From JBCCRH01 sp039208045 (GTDB lineage: Bacteria; Bacteroidota; Bacteroidia; Chitinophagales; Saprospiraceae): a stretch of DNA of 6,528 nt. Each line of letters opens with the position of its first letter. Position 1 is the stretch's first letter. Location of the stretch: assembly GCA_039208045.1 (NCBI GenBank), contig JBCCRH010000358.1, forward strand, positions 1 to 6,528, written 5' to 3'. Shown piece by piece: positions 1 to 5,000 of the stretch. Below the pieces are notes generated by a model. The model saw only the letters and a list, made by a program, of their open reading frames with translations. It made no database searches and was not told the DNA's origin. The translations under genes and the position numbers were made by a program.

Positions 1-141
1 TCGAGCTGGACCAGAAAAGCGGACGGTAAAACATCCGGAATTTTCCATCTGTTTACCGCCTCCATAAATCCGGAAGGTAGTCTTTCCGAAATCTCTCTAA
101 AACGGCAAAATAGGATCACAAACCACCAAATTGACCGGAAA
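1..141. repeat. Left copy of the 141-bp terminal overlap (circular contig)
   Basis: These 141 bases are identical to 6388-6528. The simplest reading is that a circular molecule was assembled with an overlap of one k-mer length. Positions 1-67 are the last codons and TAA stop (65-67) of rep, whose full copy lies at 5141-6454, so they are not a separate gene. The copy also holds a hairpin at 24-30/52-58 (CGGTAAA/TTTACCG) across the rep 3' end, and another at 71-77/82-88 just after the stop. Confidence 0.95.
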
Positions 142-198
142 TAAATCGGTCTTTGGATACCTATGTCTAGTATGTTTTAACTTTTTGACTTTCCGGTA
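68..198. other. Intergenic CCGGAA-repeat zone after rep
   Basis: This stretch joins the rep stop to the next start codon. A hairpin with 7-bp arms (71-77/82-88, one G-U pair, loop TAGT) follows the rep stop but has no T-run, so it is a poor terminator. An 8-bp inverted repeat, ACCGGAAA at 134-141 and TTTCCGGT at 190-197, ends one base before the ATG at 199. A smaller one, GACCG/CGGTC, lies at 133-137/147-151. Together with TCCGGAA at 34-40 and 69-75, these form a cluster of related motifs that could be a protein binding site or part of an origin. I see no convincing promoter. Confidence 0.45.
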
Positions 199-411
199 AT
201 GAAACCGAACTATTCACCTGTGGAACTTGATTATTTTCTGCGGAAGATTGCACTTTATGAGAGAGTGCTTTCTGATGTAAATTCTTCTTGGAAATCTAAG
301 CAGTCAGCGCGTTTTGCTCTGGCACAGCTTGATGCTTTGGTTGGACTTGGGCATCTAAATGATTGTCAAAATATTTGCGACCAGTTAGGGGTTAAAGCTT
401 CATTTTTGTAA
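199..411 (+). CDS. Small hypothetical protein, 70 aa
   Basis: I do not recognise this protein. It is short, soluble and probably mostly helical: an amphipathic stretch at about residues 7-27, a second at 34-51, then a short segment with two cysteines (56, 60). It has no membrane segment or signal peptide. The ATG directly follows an inverted repeat (190-197) and lacks a Shine-Dalgarno sequence, like most genes here. It is the first gene after rep in the same direction and may be read from the rep transcript, which could suggest a plasmid-maintenance role, but that is only positional inference. Its TAA (409-411) begins a 12-bp palindrome, TAATAATTATTA, and lies 4 bp before an 8-bp repeat array. 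It converges with the partition operon, with 22 bp between the two stop codons. Confidence 0.6.
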   Translation: MKPNYSPVELDYFLRKIALYERVLSDVNSSWKSKQSARFALAQLDALVGLGHLNDCQNICDQLGVKASFL

Positions 412-414
412 TAA

Positions 415-438
415 TTATTATCGTATTACAGTATTACA
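415..438. repeat. 8-bp repeat array A, probable partition site
   Basis: Three consecutive 8-bp units read TTATTATC, GTATTACA, GTATTACA. The array overlaps the stop codon of the small RHH gene (434-436). The 15-mer TATTATCGTATTACA (416-430) occurs exactly again at 1426-1440, on the other side of the partition operon and in the same orientation. RHH partner proteins of type Ib partition systems bind short repeats spaced about 7-8 bp apart, so I infer a centromere-like site. Confidence 0.65.
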
Positions 439-766
439 AATTGCTTTCTTCCCCTTCTCTCAAAGCATTTATCTGATTCATCCTCTGATCAGTTTTTGCA
501 TCAATCTTTCTAGACAGGTATTCGCTTAGTGCTTCCTCGAGTAAATCTTTGAATTTGATGCGCTTATAATAGGCGTATTCTTTTGCTCTTTTTAGGATAT
601 CTGGATGTATTAAGACGGTGTGGCGTTTATAGCCTTTTTTGGTGAAGCGAGGATCTTCTATCCCATCTGGTTCAAGACCTTTTCTTGTTCGTTTTTGCTT
701 GGGGGCTGGGTCTATGTTGTCAGCTCCAAAATCATCCAGATTTATTTCGTCTTCAATTCCTGCCAT
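434..766 (-). CDS. Small RHH partition partner (ParG-like DNA-binding protein)
   Basis: Probable centromere-binding protein of a type Ib partition system, 110 aa. Residues 1-45 look disordered: an acidic start, then a basic patch (KQKRTRKG, 23-30). In ParG and related proteins such a mobile tail stimulates the partner ATPase. Residues 47-87 fit a ribbon-helix-helix fold: a strand around KRHTVLIHPD, helix A at about 56-69 and helix B at about 72-87 (FKDLLEEALSEYLSRK). The gene begins 4 bp after the parA stop and is clearly cotranscribed with it. The order ATPase then small RHH protein, and the flanking 8-bp arrays, support the assignment. It probably binds those arrays and represses the operon. 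No Shine-Dalgarno sequence is visible. I leave the symbol blank because identity with a named parG is not shown. Confidence 0.8.
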   Translation of the reverse strand: MAGIEDEINLDDFGADNIDPAPKQKRTRKGLEPDGIEDPRFTKKGYKRHTVLIHPDILKRAKEYAYYKRIKFKDLLEEALSEYLSRKIDAKTDQRMNQINALREGEESNL

Positions 767-770
767 AATC

Positions 771-1373
771 TTAATTATTTATGCGTCCTAGTATCTCGGT
801 TGTAATATTGGCTATTTCTTGTATGGCCTTCGGGTCCTGTTCATCTTGAAGGGAGTTTCTTAGGATCCCTCTGCTGTATGCGACCCTCTGGAACATCTCT
901 GTGTTTAGGCATGGAATCCCTCTTTTGGTTAGCTGGTCTCTTATTGATTTGTTGAAATTTACCCCATGCCTGACTTGGGTTAGGATTGCTGCGTATTGCG
1001 CGGTACCATTGAGTTGGACCGCTTTAGTCATCGCTTGGGTTGAAAGTAGGTCAAGCATTGACGCTTGCATGGGGATTAGGACAAAGTCTGCAACGCTGAG
1101 CCACGTTTCCCATACTCCTTTTGCATGATATGGGGGGGTATCGACTATGATAAAATCGTACGGCAAGCCTCTTTTATCTGGAGCTGATGTTATTGCTGAT
1201 ATGTTGAATGGCTCTTTTCGATTTTTATTAAGAGTGGTAAGCGTCTTTTGGGGATCTCGATCGACAATAGTCGTGGTAAAACCTAAAGAAGCTAGGTGTT
1301 GGTAGATGAATAAGGTAAGTGAAGATTTTGAAACTCCCCCCTTTGAGTTTGCTACTGTGATGATTTTGGGCAT
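771..1373 (-). CDS. parA: ParA-family partition ATPase (type Ib, 200 aa)
   Basis: A P-loop ATPase of the ParA/MinD superfamily that drives plasmid segregation by ATP-dependent nucleoid binding or polymerisation. The deviant Walker A motif KGGVSKSS lies at residues 11-18 with the signature lysine (K11) and the phosphate-binding lysine (K16). The Walker A' motif is DRDPQ (38-42) and Walker B is FIIVDTPP (74-81). At 200 aa with no N-terminal DNA-binding domain it matches short type Ib ParA/ParF proteins. The usual GVGKTT is GVSKSS here, with serine where glycine is normal. The ATG (1371-1373) has no Shine-Dalgarno sequence. Repeat array B ends 35 bp upstream, where a promoter should be, so autorepression by the RHH partner is likely. 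I see no clear -35/-10 pair. Confidence 0.93.
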   Translation of the reverse strand: MPKIITVANSKGGVSKSSLTLFIYQHLASLGFTTTIVDRDPQKTLTTLNKNRKEPFNISAITSAPDKRGLPYDFIIVDTPPYHAKGVWETWLSVADFVLIPMQASMLDLLSTQAMTKAVQLNGTAQYAAILTQVRHGVNFNKSIRDQLTKRGIPCLNTEMFQRVAYSRGILRNSLQDEQDPKAIQEIANITTEILGRINN

Positions 1374-1408
1374 AGTGCCAAATCACGCAAAATGTAGTAT
1401 TAGCTACA

Positions 1409-1440
1409 ATATTACTGTATTACAGTATTATCGTATTACA
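1409..1440. repeat. 8-bp repeat array B, probable partition operator/centromere
   Basis: Four consecutive 8-bp units read ATATTACT, GTATTACA, GTATTATC, GTATTACA. A related imperfect unit, GTATTAGC (1397-1404), lies inside a TGTAG...CTACA dyad at 1393-1408. The array sits 36-67 bp upstream of the parA start and shares a 15-mer with array A. The likely role is operator and centromere for the RHH partner. It lies between parA and the divergent membrane-gene leader, so it could affect both. Confidence 0.7.
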
Positions 1441-1450
1441 TATTTCGATT

Positions 1451-1478
1451 TTGATTATTTAGCCAAATGGCACATATT
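1451..1478 (+). promoter_or_regulatory. Candidate promoter for the membrane-gene leader
   Basis: TTGATT at 1451-1456 and CATATT at 1473-1478 are separated by 16 bp, each matching the sigma-70 consensus at 4 of 6 positions. A start at about 1485 would coincide with the beginning of the inverted-repeat leader, which is why I prefer this weak match. It lies just downstream of repeat array B. Confidence 0.3.
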
Positions 1479-1483
1479 GCAAG

Positions 1484-1639
1484 TGAACTCCAATCAGGTA
1501 ACTGATTCCGTACTATCTCCGATTTCGGGTATATTGATATACCCTGATGGTCCTATCTTATAGCGCGCTTGCGTGCTACTGGTTGGAGTTCAGCCATCAG
1601 GGCTTTTTTTATGTTTCACGGTTAATTGAACTCCAACCA
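1484..1639 (+). ncRNA. Structured leader with competing inverted repeats (possible attenuator/switch)
   Basis: This is the region before the ATG at 1640. The 10-mer TGAACTCCAA occurs at 1484-1493 and 1627-1636, and its reverse complement at 1583-1592. Arm 1579-1592 can therefore pair upstream with 1484-1497 (14 bp, one G-U) or downstream with 1627-1639 (13 perfect pairs from 1580), but not both. The downstream pairing covers every base up to the start codon. Other hairpins are 1492-1497/1502-1507 (GTAA loop), the near-palindrome GGGTATATTGATATACCC at 1527-1544, and 1562-1567/1572-1577. A terminator is listed separately. A cis-acting regulatory RNA is the natural reading, but an origin or recombination site would also be rich in dyads. 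Confidence 0.5.
1542..1610 (+). terminator. Terminator-like stem with T-run inside the leader
   Basis: CCCTGATGG (1542-1550) pairs perfectly with CCATCAGGG (1594-1602), followed by C and seven T (1604-1610). The 43-nt interior holds its own hairpin at 1562-1577. A short alternative stem AGCC/GGCT (1592-1595/1601-1604) also abuts the T-run. The stem would form a pseudoknot with the 1484-1497/1579-1592 pairing, so the two probably exclude each other. Confidence 0.5.
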
Positions 1640-1864
1640 ATGAACAATCAAAACAACACTGGCAAAGTCAGGCGTAATAGCTTGATTGCCTTTTTTACCA
1701 CTCTTCTTATCGCTGGCTCGATATATGGTGCCGGCATGATTCACATTTCGACACGAAATCCTGTTATTCAGGGATGTACTTGGTCGGCTCTGGTCGTCTT
1801 GGTGATTGGATTTATTACGTCTGCTAGTATCGAGACTAAAAACCGTAACCAAGAAGAATTATGA
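1640..1864 (+). CDS. Small two-helix membrane protein, 74 aa
   Basis: I do not recognise the family. After a polar start with basic residues (KVRR, 9-12) there are two hydrophobic segments, about residues 14-33 and 43-63, followed by a charged tail (TKNRNQEEL). The positive residues before the first segment suggest both ends face the cytoplasm. I chose the ATG at 1640; an in-frame ATG at 1547 would add 31 residues coded by the terminator and inverted repeats, which is unlikely. The TGA stop overlaps the next start (ATGA at 1861-1864), so the two products are probably translationally coupled and may act together in the membrane. Expression is probably governed by the upstream leader, whose 13-bp pairing ends exactly at this start codon. 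Confidence 0.7.
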   Translation: MNNQNNTGKVRRNSLIAFFTTLLIAGSIYGAGMIHISTRNPVIQGCTWSALVVLVIGFITSASIETKNRNQEEL

Positions 1865-2475
1865 TTCTGGATATGTTTTTAGGGCGGTATGGAAACGTAC
1901 GGGCTTTCATCATTCGACTCCTTGTTGCCGCGGCTCTATGTGGGGCATTTCTGCTTTATCGAGGATACCAACTTTGGATATCTGGCATTAAGGCCGAAAA
2001 ATCTGCTGTACTGGATTTTATGATTGTCTTCAACTTTTTATTGATGACGGCTCAGATAGCTTGTCTTATGGTTTTGTTGTGGGCTGTATTTAGGCCTAGG
2101 AAGTTGGTTCGATTATCTCCTTCGGAACTGGGGCAGGAAGATGAAGAGCTTTATCCGTGGAGCTATATGCTTGCTATGGGGTTTGATGCCAATGGCGCAG
2201 ATATAGGCTCATACCGCATGGATGAAGAGCTAACAGCTAATGAAATAGTTGCCTCTTTGAGAGATTTGGCTGAGCGTTCAGATGTTCCTGTTTCTCATTG
2301 GGATATACTACTTAAGCAGAAATCAGTCAAGATGATTGACGAGGCTAGGAAGCTGTGTATTAAGCATCGGAAAAAGGCGCAAGAAAGGGAGGCTAAAAAC
2401 GCTAAGCGTAGAGCGAAAAAGGAGGCTAGGAGCAAGGAAATAAACCTCTCCCCCACTGTAACCGAGATTACCTGA
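1861..2475 (+). CDS. Membrane protein with basic cytoplasmic tail, 204 aa
   Basis: Function unknown. Two hydrophobic segments, about residues 15-40 and 49-76, are followed by a cytoplasmic domain. That domain has an acidic, tryptophan-containing part (about 88-160) and a strongly basic helix (about 166-193, rich in KK, KR and RR) that could contact nucleic acid or acidic lipid. No Walker, HUH or protease motif is visible. The start overlaps the stop of the preceding membrane gene by four bases, and a weak AAGAAG lies just upstream, one of the few Shine-Dalgarno-like sequences here. A two-gene membrane cassette on a small plasmid could serve entry exclusion, membrane anchoring of the plasmid, or phage defence. 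None of these is shown by sequence. Confidence 0.78.
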   Translation: MILDMFLGRYGNVRAFIIRLLVAAALCGAFLLYRGYQLWISGIKAEKSAVLDFMIVFNFLLMTAQIACLMVLLWAVFRPRKLVRLSPSELGQEDEELYPWSYMLAMGFDANGADIGSYRMDEELTANEIVASLRDLAERSDVPVSHWDILLKQKSVKMIDEARKLCIKHRKKAQEREAKNAKRRAKKEARSKEINLSPTVTEIT

Positions 2476-2480
2476 TAAAC

Positions 2481-2511
2481 GCCCGTTACGGGGGTACGGG
2501 TCTGGTTTTTT
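2481..2511 (+). terminator. Weak terminator after the membrane-gene pair
   Basis: CCCGT (2482-2486) pairs with ACGGG (2496-2500) five bases after the stop codon, and six T follow at 2506-2511 after a short TCTGG gap. The short stem and the gap make it weaker than the terminator at 4688. The rest of the gap to 2617 holds only a GGCGCC palindrome (2533-2538) and no promoter I trust. Confidence 0.4.
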
Positions 2512-2617
2512 ACTAATAGGGGAGGGGCTTGGGCGCCTTTCTAAATACTATGATCTGGCTACCCTATCTCACATTTTATTTGGCTCCGGCCGATAACACC
2601 AAAAATGGATATAACAG

Positions 2618-2917
2618 ATGAAGGCATCAGAGTTTTCAGACCTTATGGAAGCTATTATTGCTACCGATTATATAGATATAGATCAGGCGATAGAGGAAGT
2701 AGTTTATTTCCTCTCGATGGTTATTGTTAAGGATGGGAGAGAAGGGCGGAAGCTAAAAACGATAAACGATCTTGTTGTTCTGCGATCTATAATTCGCCAA
2801 TACTACAAGGAATATAAGTTGAGGCAGGAAAGAGCCAATAAGGCCCGTTTGGATTCAGCTAAACTGATTGGGTTCGATTCATTAAGCTTTCTGAAGGGGG
2901 ATTGCTGTCTCAACTAA
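2618..2917 (+). CDS. Hypothetical protein, 99 aa
   Basis: I do not recognise this protein. The first half is acidic and helical (about residues 3-37), with a hydrophobic patch VVYFLSMVIV at 28-37 that is too short for a confident membrane span. The second half is basic (about 40-79, with KYK and RQE runs), so it could be a small DNA- or protein-binding factor. Two cysteines lie near the C-terminus. The ATG lacks a Shine-Dalgarno sequence, and a nearby ATG at 2605 is in another frame. The gene stands alone, with 142 bp before it and 259 bp to the next start, in the same direction as its neighbours. A hairpin begins two bases after the stop. Nothing in the context fixes a role. Confidence 0.65.
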   Translation: MKASEFSDLMEAIIATDYIDIDQAIEEVVYFLSMVIVKDGREGRKLKTINDLVVLRSIIRQYYKEYKLRQERANKARLDSAKLIGFDSLSFLKGDCCLN

Positions 2918-2918
2918 A

Positions 2919-2954
2919 ATCCCTGCAGTAGCACCATATTGAATGCTGCGGGAT
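2919..2954 (+). other. Hairpin after the 99-aa gene
   Basis: ATCCC at 2919-2923 pairs with GGGAT at 2950-2954, and GCAG at 2925-2928 with CTGC at 2946-2949, giving nine pairs with one bulged T. No T-run follows, so it is more likely a 3'-end stabiliser or factor-dependent end than an intrinsic terminator. Downstream, 2960-3080 holds smaller dyads and a GC-rich hairpin near 3036-3058, plus TTCCGGTAA (3013-3021), the same 9-mer found at 191-199. Confidence 0.4.
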
Positions 2955-3082
2955 CTGGCTGGTATAGAGTTGAGAAACTTGGCTTTATACTGGTTTTTAC
3001 AATAAAAATTACTTCCGGTAAGTAGGAGAGAGTTTCCCCGCCGGAGGCACTGAGGGGCTATTTAGATGGATATTGGGTAATG

Positions 3083-3116
3083 TTGAATAAGCATATTATT
3101 CACTTATTATGCTTAT
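3083..3116 (+). promoter_or_regulatory. Promoter with overlapping operator for the RHH/coiled-coil operon
   Basis: TTGAAT (3083-3088) and TATTAT (3105-3110) with 16-bp spacing make a plausible sigma-70 promoter; the -10 matches at 5 of 6 positions. A 9-bp inverted repeat, ATAAGCATA (3087-3095) and TATGCTTAT (3108-3116), covers both elements. GCTTAT recurs at 3135-3140. Repression by the RHH protein encoded 60 bp downstream is a natural inference. Confidence 0.5.
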
Positions 3117-3176
3117 CTACAAACATTTATGATTGCTTATTACAAATAATTACGTAGAAAATACTTATACTTGGAC

Positions 3177-4157
3177 ATGGATTTACCAACAAAGAGTATT
3201 AGAACAGACGACTTAACCCGTCCAAAGTCCACAATTTCTTGGAGAATTTACACGGATGTCAAGAGGGAATTAGAGCGTCAGGCGATCAGGAGGGGCCAAA
3301 ATCTTTCTCAATACTTGTCTGATTTGCTCCTAGCTGATGCTTTGGATTTGGATGAAAGGTCTAAGTTGAATGATTCTGATTTGGATAGAATAGGGAGTGT
3401 TTTGGGGGATATGGTCGAGGAACGCTTAGCTATGTTCCTTGGGGACAGAAAACCATCTCTTTCGACCACTATTAAGCCCAGTGTTGGTAGCGAATATGAC
3501 TGGGATCTTGCACCTGTGCTGGATTGGACTGATGGAGAAGCACTTTTGACGCAGGGGCCTGAGAAAGTAACTGGGGCACAAGCTTGGTATCCAGAAGAAG
3601 AGGGTCGCTCAGGTATTCAGCCTTTTAAGGTTCTTTGTACATTGGATGGTCCAATAGATGATCCTAGTTCTATTTTAATTGATTTGCGTCAAATGGTTAG
3701 GGATCGAGATGAAAGGATAAAGGAGTTAGAGGATTATGCTAGGGACTTAGGAAATGATGAGTTGAAAAACTCTGATAGGATACAGGCTGAATTGAATAGT
3801 GTCCTTGACAAGAAAATGAAGACTGAGAGTGATTTAGAGGCTGCAAATGTTGAGATTCTGAGACTGAAAAAGCAGATATCGAAGCTAGAGAAAAAGGTCA
3901 GCTCTTTTGAGAATGAGATCTCGGAGACGAAAAAGCTATTACCACCTGAAACGGCACTTGTAATTGATTTAGGTACTAAGGCTAAGCTCGATGCAGTGAA
4001 GAAAGGGATTGAAGCTTATGCCTCCAAAAAGAAAGTACCTGCTATCGAAATGAGTGGAAAGGTGATACCTCTTGCTTTATTGAATATTGATGAGAATGGA
4101 TGGAGTGGATTTTTGGACAAAGAGACTAAAAATGTCTTCAAAAAAATGGTTAAATGA
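3177..4157 (+). CDS. RHH plus coiled-coil protein, 326 aa
   Basis: Probable DNA-binding structural or regulatory protein of unknown family. Residues 17-52 fit a ribbon-helix-helix domain: a strand around KSTISWRIYT, helix A about 26-39, a turn at RGQNLS, helix B about 43-53. Residues 90-165 are low in predicted structure, with WD and YP motifs. Residues 170-255 form a long heptad-like coiled coil rich in K, E and L. A small globular C-terminal domain follows (about 258-326). A TTG at 3171 would add only two residues; I prefer the ATG at 3177. The TGA overlaps the start of the next gene (ATGA, 4154-4157). RHH plus coiled coil resembles accessory segregation or KfrA-like architecture in outline only, since KfrA uses a different DNA-binding fold. 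It is probably autoregulated through the operator at 3087-3116. Confidence 0.8.
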   Translation: MDLPTKSIRTDDLTRPKSTISWRIYTDVKRELERQAIRRGQNLSQYLSDLLLADALDLDERSKLNDSDLDRIGSVLGDMVEERLAMFLGDRKPSLSTTIKPSVGSEYDWDLAPVLDWTDGEALLTQGPEKVTGAQAWYPEEEGRSGIQPFKVLCTLDGPIDDPSSILIDLRQMVRDRDERIKELEDYARDLGNDELKNSDRIQAELNSVLDKKMKTESDLEAANVEILRLKKQISKLEKKVSSFENEISETKKLLPPETALVIDLGTKAKLDAVKKGIEAYASKKKVPAIEMSGKVIPLALLNIDENGWSGFLDKETKNVFKKMVK

Positions 4158-4402
4158 GTGCAAAAGTAGTTGGTAAAGTTCTCGTAGGTTCTAAGGGGAT
4201 TAATTGGATATTTATGGCTCTAGCAATATTAATTGTAGGAGCTTGGCTTAAGCGTTCACTTTTCGAAGCCCTAGATAAAGTAAACGTTGAAAAGAAGCCT
4301 CAAACCCAAGGGGACTTGCTGAAAAATAGCTATCAAAATGGGTGGGAAAAGGCTTTTGAAACCCATTCAGTCCCTTATCCTAAAATGAGAAAAGTGGTGT
4401 AA
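4154..4402 (+). CDS. Small single-span membrane protein, 82 aa
   Basis: Function unknown. One hydrophobic segment at about residues 16-33 follows a basic start (K4, K8, K14). It is followed by a polar, positively charged domain of about 48 residues (VEKKPQTQGDLLKNSYQNGWEKAF). No signal-peptidase site is evident. The start overlaps the stop of the RHH/coiled-coil gene (ATGA) and the stop overlaps the next start (TAATG, 4400-4404), so the three genes are very probably one translationally coupled operon. The likely partner is the coiled-coil protein or the next membrane protein. No Shine-Dalgarno sequence is visible, which fits dependence on upstream translation. Confidence 0.7.
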   Translation: MSAKVVGKVLVGSKGINWIFMALAILIVGAWLKRSLFEALDKVNVEKKPQTQGDLLKNSYQNGWEKAFETHSVPYPKMRKVV

Positions 4403-4668
4403 TGAGAAGAGAAACCAAAAAAGGTATTGGTGCCCTTCTCGCGTCAGGGCTCTTTGGCTTGCCAGCTTCCCTTATTGGGTATGCTATGGGAGGTGGAGAG
4501 GGCGAGGCGATAGACGGAGCCGCAGAGGCTATGTATGGCGCACATCATGGTCCTCAAGGTAATAATGGCGTGTCGGCTCGTAATGAGAGAAACACTTTGT
4601 TGTTGATGCTTATAGGGGCTATCACACTTGTTATCATCGGAAGGCTGGCAATAAGAGCTATGAAATGA
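4402..4668 (+). CDS. Small membrane protein with two hydrophobic segments, 88 aa
   Basis: Family not recognised. A basic start (MRRETKK) leads into a hydrophobic segment at about residues 9-30, ending in glycines. A glycine/alanine-rich acidic middle follows (GEGEAIDGAAEAM, 33-45), then HHGPQGNNG, a second strong hydrophobic segment at about 65-82, and a basic end (RLAIRAMK). Leader-like segment, small acidic region, span and basic tail resemble filamentous-phage coat proteins in outline, but two arginines just before the second span and the lack of any assembly ATPase argue against that. It is the last gene of the 3177-4668 operon, with its start overlapping the previous stop, and is followed 19 bases later by a terminator. 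Confidence 0.7.
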   Translation: MRRETKKGIGALLASGLFGLPASLIGYAMGGGEGEAIDGAAEAMYGAHHGPQGNNGVSARNERNTLLLMLIGAITLVIIGRLAIRAMK

Positions 4669-4687
4669 TAACTTCGAAAAAATAAAA

Positions 4688-4722
4688 GCCCGTAAGCGGG
4701 AAACTCACGGGCCAATTTTTTT
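4688..4722 (+). terminator. Intrinsic terminator of the 3177-4668 operon
   Basis: GCCCGT (4688-4693) pairs with ACGGGC (4707-4712), followed by CAA and seven T (4716-4722). Its place 19 bases after the last stop of the operon fits well. It resembles the weaker element at 2481, which also starts with GCCCGT. Confidence 0.8.
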
Positions 4723-4723
4723 C

Positions 4724-4802
4724 CTGCATTGATCAAAAAGGTTTGGCGACCGATCAAATGCAGTTCCGAAAGCAGATGTTCAACGCAGATTTTAAAGTCT
4801 GC
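4724..4802. other. Two strong hairpins between the terminator and the rep leader
   Basis: CTGCATTGATC (4724-4734) pairs with GATCAAATGCAG (4752-4763), 11 pairs with one bulged A. A second hairpin pairs 4785-4791 with 4796-4802 (GCAGATT/AAGTCTGC-type, one G-U). The hexamer GCAGAT is also repeated at 4772 and 4785. Extended structure without convincing coding next to rep is typical of rolling-circle origin regions, including single-strand origins, but no known origin motif is recognisable. Confidence 0.4.
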
Positions 4803-4830
4803 ACACCCTCAATATTAACTCAGCGCTCAT

Positions 4831-4867
4831 TTGAGTCTAAGTCAACACCTATGCAAAATACGTATTT
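4831..4867 (+). promoter_or_regulatory. Candidate rep promoter with palindrome
   Basis: TTGAGT (4831-4836) and CAAAAT (4854-4859) lie 17 bp apart, each a 4/6 match. The 12-bp perfect palindrome AAATACGTATTT (4856-4867) overlaps the -10 and likely start point and could be an operator. The assignment is weak and rests partly on the leader structures downstream. Confidence 0.25.
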
Positions 4868-4927
4868 CTTTGATAAAGGATCAAAAACAGAATCGCTCCA
4901 TAGGATACATGGGGGCGCATTAGATAG

Positions 4928-5000
4928 AAAAAACTCGTTTGGCCACTATGGCCATCGACAAGAATTGGCTCGGTGCGAAGGATTGGAAACCTGTCAAATC
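4928..5000 (-). ncRNA. Putative antisense RNA in the rep leader
   Basis: On the minus strand, TATAAG (plus positions 5006-5011) is a 5/6 match to a -10 box, though without a good -35. A transcript starting near 5000 would form a hairpin from GGATT/AATCC (4980-4984/4997-5001). It would then form a second stem, TGGCCA/TGGCCA (4940-4945/4949-4954) reinforced by TCG/CGA, followed by six T on the minus strand (plus A-run 4928-4933). That gives a product of about 73 nt with an intrinsic terminator, the size and shape of counter-transcribed RNAs that control rep in rolling-circle plasmids. Confidence 0.4.

Noticed and set aside
1..141. Terminal repeat as a true long direct repeat or phage terminal redundancy
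   Set aside because: An exact match reaching both contig ends and splitting the rep gene is best explained by circular assembly overlap.
901..1128. Plus-strand frame inside parA
   Set aside because: It lies opposite a well-supported ParA gene. Frames at 620-805, 1306-1563, 1622-1852(-), 1806-1991 and 4554-4757(-) were dropped for the same reason.
1409..1440. CRISPR array or rep iterons
   Set aside because: The 8-bp units have no spacers, and their place around parA and the RHH gene, away from rep, favours a partition site.
1547..1639. N-terminal extension of the 74-aa membrane protein to an in-frame ATG at 1547
   Set aside because: The extra 31 codons lie across the terminator, hairpins and repeats, and the 1640 start gives a normal membrane protein.
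3171..3176. TTG start two codons upstream of the RHH/coiled-coil gene
   Set aside because: The ATG at 3177 is the better start; neither has a Shine-Dalgarno sequence.
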